Origin: Betaproteobacteria bacterium
Lineage (GTDB): Bacteria > Pseudomonadota > Gammaproteobacteria > Burkholderiales > SG8-39
Assembly: GCA_011391185.1 (NCBI GenBank)
Contig: JAABRB010000239.1
Span: 1 to 5,661 of the forward strand
Direction: 5' to 3'
DNA: 5,661 nucleotides
Position numbers and translations under genes: made by a program
The notes under the pieces: model-generated
Database searches by the model: none
Seen by the model: only the letters and a program-made list of their open reading frames with translations
What the model was told of the DNA's origin: nothing
Shown here: piece by piece, positions 1-4,887 of the stretch
Layout: every line of letters starts with the position of its first letter
How positions within the stretch are numbered: position 1 is the stretch's first letter

Positions 1-1779
1 CTGGAAGCGGCCGAAACCCGTCTTTCCAAATTCGACTCGATCGAGCGCAGCCTGAACGACCTGTTCGCCCAGTTCGAGGAGACCCGCACGAGCGCGATCG
101 ATATCGCCGAACGCGCCGCGCGTTCGGCGATTCGCGAGGCCGCGGCCACCCTGGTTCCGCGCGGCCAGCCTGCGCCTTCCGCCGAGCCGGTTCGCCGCGC
201 GCCCGAACCCATGCCTGAACCCGAACCGCGTCCTGCAGCCGCGCGGGAACCCGAGCCGGCGATCCAGCGTGATCCGCCGCGCCCGGCTGCCGCTCCAAAA
301 ACGGAGCCGCAAGCCGCCTCGTACGAGCCGTTCCGTTCCGATCCCGTGCTCACGGAGCCGGTGCAGTTTGGGGCGGCGCGCATCGAACCCAAGCCCGAGC
401 TCAAGTCCGAACTCAAGCCCGAGCCCGAGCCCAAGCCCGCCACCACTTCCAGCGATCTGCCGCCTGACTATCCTCTCGAGCCGGGCTCCGGCGGACCCCA
501 CGGCCATCTCGCCCAGAGCGCGACGGAGCGCGTAGCCCAATCGGCAACCGCTCTCGGCCCGAACGCGCCGAAGCTCGGCGAAGCCAATCCGCGCACCGTG
601 GAGCTCATCGCGGCCGCCCGCCGCGCCGCGCAACAGGCCGCTTCCGAGCGAGCGTCCGAAACGCCTCATTCCCGCGCCGTCGGTGTCATGAAAGATATCG
701 GCACCAAGCTCGGCGGCGGAGGAAAGCGTTCGCTCTTGATCGGCCTGCTCGCGCTCCTGCTCGTGATGGCCGGCACCATGCGCTACGCCGACGTTCTGTT
801 CCCGTCCTTCTTCTCTTCCGAAGAAACGCTTGAGCCGACCCTTGCCGCTCCTCCCGCGGAGCCCGGGGTGGAGGCCGAACCCGCGGCACCCGCCACGCCC
901 GCGCAGCCAGCCGAGCCGACGCCCTCCGACCGCTCCGCTCTGCCGACGCCGGCAGACCCCGCGCTTGCGTCCGCCCCGCCGGCCGGTGTCGTTGGCCCCA
1001 GCGTCACGACCGCCTTCCTTGGCCAGCGCGGCGATCCGCGCGACATCACCGGCACGGTCCCCGTTCCGGCGCCCAAGCCCGGCGCGGTCGCATTCCGTCC
1101 CAAGGATCTCCCGGCCGGGCTCGGTAATGCAGCTTTGCGGACCGCGGCGCTGGCCAGCGATCCAGTCGCCGCCTATGAGATCGCCGCCCGCTATTTCGAC
1201 GGCCGTGGCATCGATGCCAATAGCGCTGAAGCGCTGCGCTGGTTCGAGCTCGCCCGCGCCGCGGGTTTCGTTCCCGCCGCCTACCGGCTTGGCGGCATCT
1301 ATGAAAAGGGCCAGGGAGTAACGAAGAACCTCTCCGAAGCTCGCCGCTACTATCTCCTCGCCGCCGAGGGCGGCCATATCAAAGCCATGCACAACCTCGC
1401 CGTCCTTCACGCCGAGGGCGTCGATGGCAAGCCCGACTTCCGCACCGCCACGCGTTGGTTCCGCATGGCCGCCGACCGTGGCCTGCGCGACAGTCAATAT
1501 AATCTGGCGGTACTCTATGCGCGTGGTCTCGGGGCCGAGCAAAATCTCGCCGAGGCCTATCGCTGGTTCGCGCTCGCGGCCATTCAGGGCGACCCCGATG
1601 CCGCCAAGAAGCGCGACGACGTGGCTAACCGCCTCGATCCCCAGACGCTGATCGCCGCCAAGCTTGCGGTGCAGACATGGGCGGCAACGCCCGCCGAGGC
1701 CGCGGCCAACAACGTTAAGCTCAAGGCCGAGTGGGAAAAGGCCGAGACCGCCCCCGCCCGCCGTTCAGTAAAGAACTGA
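1..1779 (+). CDS. PodJ-like Sel1-repeat membrane protein (3' part, 5' end outside window)
   Basis: The reading frame is open from base 1, so the start lies upstream; 592 codons are visible before TGA. In order they show: a charged, Ala/Glu/Arg-rich segment likely to be coiled coil (codons 1-50); a long Pro/Glu/Lys-rich linker (about 60-165); a second helical Ala/Arg stretch (about 195-225); one membrane helix (about 244-260, SLLIGLLALLLVMAG) preceded by basic residues; a Pro/Ala-rich linker (about 275-345); and four 36-residue Sel1 repeats (codons 387-530). The order coiled coil, single TM, Sel1 is that of PodJ-type polar localisation factors, whose N-terminal part is cytoplasmic and Sel1 part periplasmic. 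This protein ends about 60 residues after the last repeat, with no recognisable peptidoglycan-binding domain as in Caulobacter PodJ. The inference is a scaffold of the cell pole or envelope. The family type is fairly sure; orthology to podJ is not. Confidence 0.8.
   Translation: MEAAETRLSKFDSIERSLNDLFAQFEETRTSAIDIAERAARSAIREAAATLVPRGQPAPSAEPVRRAPEPMPEPEPRPAAAREPEPAIQRDPPRPAAAPKTEPQAASYEPFRSDPVLTEPVQFGAARIEPKPELKSELKPEPEPKPATTSSDLPPDYPLEPGSGGPHGHLAQSATERVAQSATALGPNAPKLGEANPRTVELIAAARRAAQQAASERASETPHSRAVGVMKDIGTKLGGGGKRSLLIGLLALLLVMAGTMRYADVLFPSFFSSEETLEPTLAAPPAEPGVEAEPAAPATPAQPAEPTPSDRSALPTPADPALASAPPAGVVGPSVTTAFLGQRGDPRDITGTVPVPAPKPGAVAFRPKDLPAGLGNAALRTAALASDPVAAYEIAARYFDGRGIDANSAEALRWFELARAAGFVPAAYRLGGIYEKGQGVTKNLSEARRYYLLAAEGGHIKAMHNLAVLHAEGVDGKPDFRTATRWFRMAADRGLRDSQYNLAVLYARGLGAEQNLAEAYRWFALAAIQGDPDAAKKRDDVANRLDPQTLIAAKLAVQTWAATPAEAAANNVKLKAEWEKAETAPARRSVKN
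385..438 (+). repeat. Degenerate tandem repeat encoding a Pro/Glu/Lys linker
   Basis: The codons alternate among GAA/GAG, CCC/CTC and AAG and spell EPKPELKSELKPEPEPKP. The 12-base unit GARCTCAAGYCC occurs twice in tandem (397-420), and shorter GAGCCC/AAGCCC units follow. This is a low-complexity stretch within the cytoplasmic linker of the Sel1 protein and a likely site of replication slippage, so its length may differ among relatives. Confidence 0.6.
1159..1590 (+). repeat. Four Sel1-like (TPR-type) repeats within the CDS
   Basis: Four consecutive 36-codon units lie at 1159-1266, 1267-1374, 1375-1482 and 1483-1590. Each follows the Sel1 pattern A.Y.LA..Y..G.G...N..EA.RWF.LAA..G. Units 2 and 4 fit best (GGIYEKGQGV, LAVLYARGLG). 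Unit 3 has the variant loop GVDGKPDF. Sel1 repeats form an alpha-solenoid used for protein-protein contacts. Because they follow the membrane helix and a Pro/Ala linker, they probably lie in the periplasm. Confidence 0.85.
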
Positions 1780-1796
1780 AAAATCGTGACTTTCCA

Positions 1797-1825
1797 TTGA
1801 CAAGCTTGCCGCGCGGGTTTTGAAC
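1797..1825 (+). promoter_or_regulatory. Putative promoter of the TauE/SafE-TIGR02186 operon
   Basis: A perfect TTGACA (1797-1802) lies in the gap after the Sel1 gene. With a 17-base spacer the -10 position is TTGAAC (1820-1825), a weak match, so the call rests mainly on the -35 box and the intergenic position. The implied start near 1832 would place the 1833-1851 hairpin at the very 5' end of the transcript. The spacer holds two abutting palindromes (1801-1816). Confidence 0.4.
1801..1816. promoter_or_regulatory. Two abutting 8-bp palindromes in the promoter spacer (possible operator)
   Basis: CAAGCTTG (1801-1808) and CCGCGCGG (1809-1816) are each perfect palindromes and touch end to end. 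They fall just after the TTGACA box, where a repressor would block polymerase. No known operator family is recognised. The second palindrome could be chance in GC-rich DNA; the first, with its AT-rich core, is less expected. Confidence 0.25.
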
Positions 1826-1832
1826 GCATAAA

Positions 1833-1851
1833 CGCCGCGCGAAACGCGGCG
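1833..1851 (+). promoter_or_regulatory. GC hairpin in the leader before the TauE/SafE gene
   Basis: CGCCGCG (1833-1839) pairs perfectly with CGCGGCG (1845-1851) around the loop CGAAA. No T-tract follows, so this is not a standard intrinsic terminator. It ends 8 bases before the AAGG ribosome binding site (1860-1863) and could tune translation or protect the 5' end. It might also mark the 3' end of the Sel1 transcript. Confidence 0.4.
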
Positions 1852-1870
1852 CCATTCGCAAGGCGCACCC

Positions 1871-2797
1871 GTGCCGATCTACCTGCCCATCGCCGAGTTG
1901 CCGGTGAACTTGTTCCTGATCCTCGGCCTTGGGATCACGGTCGGCTTCATTTCGGGCATGTTCGGTGTCGGCGGCGGGTTCTTGATGACGCCGCTCTTGA
2001 TCCTGACCGGCATTCCGCCGGCGGTGGCGGTGGCGAGCGTGCCGAGCAACATGGCCGCCAACTCGATGTCCGGCTCGATCTTCTATTGGCGAAAGCGCCT
2101 GATCGACGTCGGCCTCGGGCTGGTGCTGCTCTCGGGGGGTGTGCTCGGCACCGCCGCGGGCGTCTGGATTTTCGCCTTCCTGCGCCGGATCGGCCAACTC
2201 GATCTCGCCGTGAGCATTTCCTACGTCATCCTGCTCGGCATCGTCGGGGGTCTGATGCTGGCCGAGAGCGTGCGCGCGATCCTACGGGCCCGCCGCGGCG
2301 AGGCTCCGGTCGTGCGCCGGCCGGGAACGCATGCCTGGTTCCACGGCCTGCCGCTCAAGATGCGTTTCCGCCAGTCGCGCATCTATGTATCGGCCATACC
2401 GGTGACCGCGATCGGCTTCACCGTCGGTTTACTCGGCGCCCTCGTGGGCGTCGGCGGCGGGTTCATGATGATTCCGGCCCTAATCTACCTGATGCGCGTG
2501 CCGACCACGGTGGCAATCGGCACCTCCTTGCTGCTCGTGCTTGTCACCAATTTGTTCGCGACCGTCCTGCACGCGGTCGAGAACCGCACCGTCGACGTGG
2601 TGCTTGCGCTCACGCTGATGATCGGCGGCGTGATCGGCGCCCAATTCGGTGCCCGCGCCGGACAGGCGATGCGCGCGGAGCAGCTGCGGCTCCTCCTTGC
2701 GCTCCTGGTACTCGCGGTCGGCGCACGTGTCGCGGTCGACCTGCTCACGCCCCCCGCCGATGTCTTCTCCGTGATCGCGACGGAGGCACTCGAATGA
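1871..2797 (+). CDS. TauE/SafE (DUF81) family membrane permease
   Basis: This is a polytopic inner-membrane protein of 308 residues starting at GTG. AAGG at 1860-1863 is 7 bases upstream, and the next in-frame ATG (codon 30) would cut into the first helix. It shows the internal duplication of the TauE/SafE family: half 1 carries GVGGGFLMTP (residues 32-41) and half 2 carries GVGGGFMMIP (193-202). Each half continues into a PPAVAVASVPSN-like or PTTVAIGTSLLL helix. About eight hydrophobic segments are visible, with a basic loop at about 135-170 between the halves that is probably cytoplasmic. Family members are linked to export of sulfite or sulfoacetate and to other organic anions, but the substrate cannot be read from sequence. 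The stop overlaps the next start (ATGA), so the two genes are translationally coupled. The family call is secure; the substrate is unknown. Confidence 0.93.
   Translation: MPIYLPIAELPVNLFLILGLGITVGFISGMFGVGGGFLMTPLLILTGIPPAVAVASVPSNMAANSMSGSIFYWRKRLIDVGLGLVLLSGGVLGTAAGVWIFAFLRRIGQLDLAVSISYVILLGIVGGLMLAESVRAILRARRGEAPVVRRPGTHAWFHGLPLKMRFRQSRIYVSAIPVTAIGFTVGLLGALVGVGGGFMMIPALIYLMRVPTTVAIGTSLLLVLVTNLFATVLHAVENRTVDVVLALTLMIGGVIGAQFGARAGQAMRAEQLRLLLALLVLAVGARVAVDLLTPPADVFSVIATEALE
2782..2786 (+). promoter_or_regulatory. Ribosome binding site GGAGG that fixes the TIGR02186 start
   Basis: GGAGG lies inside the last codons of the permease gene, 7 bases before the ATG at 2794 and 10 bases before a second ATG at 2797. 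The spacing favours 2794, giving an ATGA overlap with the permease stop. Confidence 0.75.
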
Positions 2798-3573
2798 TGC
2801 GCCGTGGCCTCATCGTGCTTGCGATCGCAGCTGCATTCGCCGCCGTCCCGGCATCGGCGGCCGAGCGGCTGGTCGTGACGCTGTCCACGCACCGCGTCCT
2901 CATCCAATCGAACTTCACCGGCGCCGATCTCGTTCTGTTCGGATCGATCGACAACATCGACCCCGACGTGATGGAGCGCGGCGGCTACGACGTGGTGGTT
3001 TCCGTGCGCGGCCCCAAGCGCACGTTCATCACGCGGCGCAAGAGCAGCATCCTCGGCATCTGGGTGAACACGGAATCGCGCGAGTTCGTCGAGGTGCCGG
3101 CTTATCTCGCGGTCTCGACCAACCGCACGCCGGTCAGTATCGGCGCCCCCGATTTCCTCCGGCGGTTTCGCATCGGCCTGGTCAACAATTTGCTCACGCA
3201 ACGAATCGGCGCCGACGTCGCCGACGTGCACGCGCAGGATCCGTTCCGCGCCGGCTTCATCCGCGTGAAGACCGTGGCAGGATTGTTCCGCGAGGAACCG
3301 AACGGCGTCACCTATCTCGGCAACAGCCTGTTCCGCACCGAGGTGCCAATCCCCGGCAATGCGCCGACCGGCACCTACGAAGTGGAGACGCTGCTGATCG
3401 CGGCGGGCGCGCTCATCAACCGCGAAACGACCGCGATCGAAGTCGTACGCACGGGGTTCGAGGCTGTGGTCGCGCAGGCCGCGCGCAACGAGCGGATCGG
3501 CTACGGTCTCGTGACCGCGCTGCTCGCGGTTCTCACCGGCCTGTTCGCGAGTCTGGTGTTCCGCCGCGACTGA
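2794..3573 (+). CDS. TIGR02186 family exported, membrane-anchored protein
   Basis: The protein has 259 residues. It begins with a signal peptide: MMRR, a hydrophobic core, and a likely signal peptidase I site after ASA (residues 20-22). A mostly beta-rich domain follows (about 23-232), and one membrane helix (about 235-255, GYGLVTALLAVLTGLFASLVF) ends in the basic tail RRD. The expected topology is a large periplasmic domain with the C-terminus in the cytoplasm. FTGADLVLFGSID (41-53), the Arg/Lys-rich stretch before ILGIWVN (86-92), and a PTGTYEVETLL segment (191-201) match the alphaproteobacterial TIGR02186/Alph_Pro_TM family as I know it. The biochemical function is unknown. Its coupled start with the permease suggests the two proteins are made in fixed ratio and may act together. 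The same frame is open upstream through the permease gene, but GGAGG and the signal peptide show the true start. The last 73 bases overlap the methyltransferase gene on the other strand. Confidence 0.88.
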   Translation: MMRRGLIVLAIAAAFAAVPASAAERLVVTLSTHRVLIQSNFTGADLVLFGSIDNIDPDVMERGGYDVVVSVRGPKRTFITRRKSSILGIWVNTESREFVEVPAYLAVSTNRTPVSIGAPDFLRRFRIGLVNNLLTQRIGADVADVHAQDPFRAGFIRVKTVAGLFREEPNGVTYLGNSLFRTEVPIPGNAPTGTYEVETLLIAAGALINRETTAIEVVRTGFEAVVAQAARNERIGYGLVTALLAVLTGLFASLVFRRD

Positions 3574-4505
3574 GCGCTACGCCGCGAAAGCACCGCCAGG
3601 AGACCCGGGACCGGCTTGCCCTTTTCGGTGCGCGTCGAAGCGCGCTCGAGCACAGCGACGTCGAGGCGCGCCGCCTTGGCGGCTTCGCGCACATGTTTCT
3701 CGCCGTGGGCGAAGCGCAGCGCTTCATGCAAAACGACGCCACCGCCGCGGTGGGTCTCGATGGTGAAAGCCACCAAGCCGCCGGGGGCGAGCCGTTCGCG
3801 GACCGCCGCAAGCACCGGCCGCAGATCCTGCAAATACGTGAACACGTCGGCCGCAAGCACCAGCTCGAAATCGCCCTCTTCCTCGTCGAGGAATTCGACG
3901 AGGTCGCCAACTGCAACGCGATCGTAGATTTCCTTGGCCTGGGCAAGGGTGATCATGCCGGGTGAAAGATCGACGCCGACGAGATCGCTGGCCAAGCCGC
4001 GGATCTCCGCGCCCATCAGGCCGGTGCCGCAGCCCAAATCCAGCACGCGCAGGAACCGCACCGGCTTCTTGCGCGCCTTGGCGGTCCGCTCGACCGCCTC
4101 ACGCAACATCTGCGGGCCGCGATAGGAAAGCGTCTGCAGAAGATCGTTCTCGAAGCGCGCCGCGTTCTGGTCGAACAGCGTGCGCACATAGGCCGGCGGC
4201 ATTCCCTCGGGCTTGCGCTTCTCCAGCCGCGCCAGCCTGAGGCTTGCGCCGAGTTTGTCTTCCGGATCGAGCGTCACCACTCGCCGATAGGCGCCGATTG
4301 CCTCATCGCGCTCGCCGGTGCGCTCGAGCACCTCGCCGAGCATGAACCAGGCGGCAAGAAAGCCCGGCGCCGCCTCGATCGTCTCGCGCAGGAGGCCGAT
4401 CGCGCTCGCAGTGTCACCGCGCGCGAGGAGACCGCGCGCCCAATCGACGCGGCGGTCGAGCGAAAAATCGCCGGATGAGAGTGCAAGTGATGCGTTCGTG
4501 AGCAT
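3501..4505 (-). CDS. TPR-containing class I SAM-dependent methyltransferase
   Basis: With the ATG at 4505 the protein has 334 residues and is probably cytoplasmic. Two TPR units lie at about 17-48 and 49-83 (ARGDTASAIGLLRETIEAAPG; ERDEAIGAYRRVVTLDPED). The methyltransferase fold follows: motif I VLDLGCGTGLMG (154-165) binds SAM, post-I LVGVDLS (175-181) holds the acidic residue that contacts the ribose, LVLAADVFTYL (215-225) is motif II, and LAPGGLVAFTIE (239-250) is motif III. This matches predicted TPR methyltransferases (COG4976 type), whose substrate is unknown. The frame also extends upstream to a TTG at 4553, but that TTG lies in a -35-like box and the extra 16 residues look unstructured. 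After LLAVLSRR (to residue 309) a 25-residue Arg/Ser-rich tail follows, encoded almost wholly antisense to the TIGR02186 gene. The family is secure; substrate and exact start are less so. Confidence 0.88.
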   Translation of the reverse strand: MLTNASLALSSGDFSLDRRVDWARGLLARGDTASAIGLLRETIEAAPGFLAAWFMLGEVLERTGERDEAIGAYRRVVTLDPEDKLGASLRLARLEKRKPEGMPPAYVRTLFDQNAARFENDLLQTLSYRGPQMLREAVERTAKARKKPVRFLRVLDLGCGTGLMGAEIRGLASDLVGVDLSPGMITLAQAKEIYDRVAVGDLVEFLDEEEGDFELVLAADVFTYLQDLRPVLAAVRERLAPGGLVAFTIETHRGGGVVLHEALRFAHGEKHVREAAKAARLDVAVLERASTRTEKGKPVPGLLAVLSRRSAQSRRNTRLANRPVRTASSAVTRP

Positions 4506-4524
4506 TCTAGATTCGCCAGAGACC

Positions 4525-4553
4525 TTAATGCGTGGCCTTTCACGTTCGGTCAA
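4525..4553 (-). promoter_or_regulatory. Putative promoter of the methyltransferase gene
   Basis: Read on the minus strand, CTTGACC (TTGACC at 4553-4548) is followed after 17 bases by CATTAA (4530-4525), a partial -10. Transcription would begin near 4518-4520, leaving a leader of only about 15 bases before the ATG at 4505. That leader has no strong Shine-Dalgarno sequence. Confidence 0.4.
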
Positions 4554-4565
4554 GCCTTGCTTGAC
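4549..4565. repeat. Inverted repeat formed by two divergent -35 boxes
   Basis: GTCAAG (4549-4554) and CTTGAC (4560-4565) are perfect inverted copies separated by CCTTG. Each arm is the -35 core of one of the two divergent promoters, so a polymerase bound on one side would cover the -35 box of the other. Confidence 0.6.
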
Positions 4566-4587
4566 ATTTTCTTGCGCAGTGTAAGAT
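4561..4587 (+). promoter_or_regulatory. Putative promoter of the small membrane protein gene
   Basis: CTTGACA (TTGACA at 4561-4566) is a perfect -35 box. The best -10 is TAAGAT (4582-4587), four of six matches, with a short 15-base spacer. Transcription would start near 4594. TGCGCA occurs at 4573-4578 and again at 4587-4592, on either side of the -10. An AAGG ribosome binding site (4610-4613) stands 10 bases before the ATG at 4624. Confidence 0.5.
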
Positions 4588-4623
4588 GCGCACGCGAACG
4601 GAAAAATTCAAGGTAAGCACAAA

Positions 4624-4884
4624 ATGAATCGATTTTTTGGCGGATCGCCACTCGGAGTGATCGTTCGACTCGTGCTGTTGTCGATCGTAATCGGCGTGTT
4701 GCTCGCCGCGCTCGGAGTCGATCCGTGGAACATCTGGCGCAGTCTCGAGTCGCTCGTGCGCCGCGTCATGAGCATGGGCTTCGAAGCGGTCGAATGGGTG
4801 TGGCGCTACTTCGTGCTCGGCGCCGTGATCGTGGTTCCGATCTGGATCATCATGCGGCTCATCCGCACGCGCGGAAAGACGTGA
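4624..4884 (+). CDS. Small two-helix membrane protein, DUF6460-like
   Basis: The protein has 86 residues and starts at an ATG with AAGG 10 bases upstream. The N-terminus MNRFFGGSPLG leads into a first membrane helix (about 11-31, VIVRLVLLSIVIGVLLAALG). DPWNIWRSLESLVRRV then forms an amphipathic segment (about 33-58). A second helix follows (about 62-80, YFVLGAVIVVPIWIIM), and the tail is basic (RLIRTRGKT). The pattern resembles DUF6460 proteins of Hyphomicrobiales as I recall them; no function is known. The gene has its own divergent promoter and no co-directional partner in the window. Its stop is 3 bases from the stop of pyrD on the opposite strand. That it is a real gene is well supported by its promoter, start signal and membrane pattern; the family name is less certain. 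Confidence 0.75.
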   Translation: MNRFFGGSPLGVIVRLVLLSIVIGVLLAALGVDPWNIWRSLESLVRRVMSMGFEAVEWVWRYFVLGAVIVVPIWIIMRLIRTRGKT

Positions 4885-4887
4885 ACA

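Noticed and set aside
783..1103. Gly/Ala/Ser-rich minus-strand frame opposite the Pro/Ala linker of the Sel1 gene.
   Set aside because: The composition is the antisense image of Pro/Ala codons; there is no start signal or domain.
1833..1851. Hairpin considered as an intrinsic terminator of the Sel1 gene.
   Set aside because: No run of T follows the stem, and it stands right before the next gene's ribosome binding site. It was kept only as a leader hairpin.
2086..2793. The TIGR02186 frame stays open upstream across most of the permease gene, giving a possible 495-residue fusion.
   Set aside because: The upstream part is Arg/Pro/Gly-rich, as expected of an off-frame read of GC-rich coding DNA. 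The signal peptide and GGAGG place the start at 2794.
2485..3231. Open frame of 248 codons on the minus strand across the permease/TIGR02186 junction.
   Set aside because: It lies opposite two well-supported genes, has a composition rich in Arg, Ser and Asp with no recognisable domain, and spans their junction. This is typical of an antisense shadow.
4510..4630. GANTC sites (4510-4514 and 4626-4630) flanking the divergent region, suggesting CcrM-linked cell-cycle control.
   Set aside because: GANTC also occurs repeatedly inside the coding sequences of this window, so two copies here are not evidence of regulation.
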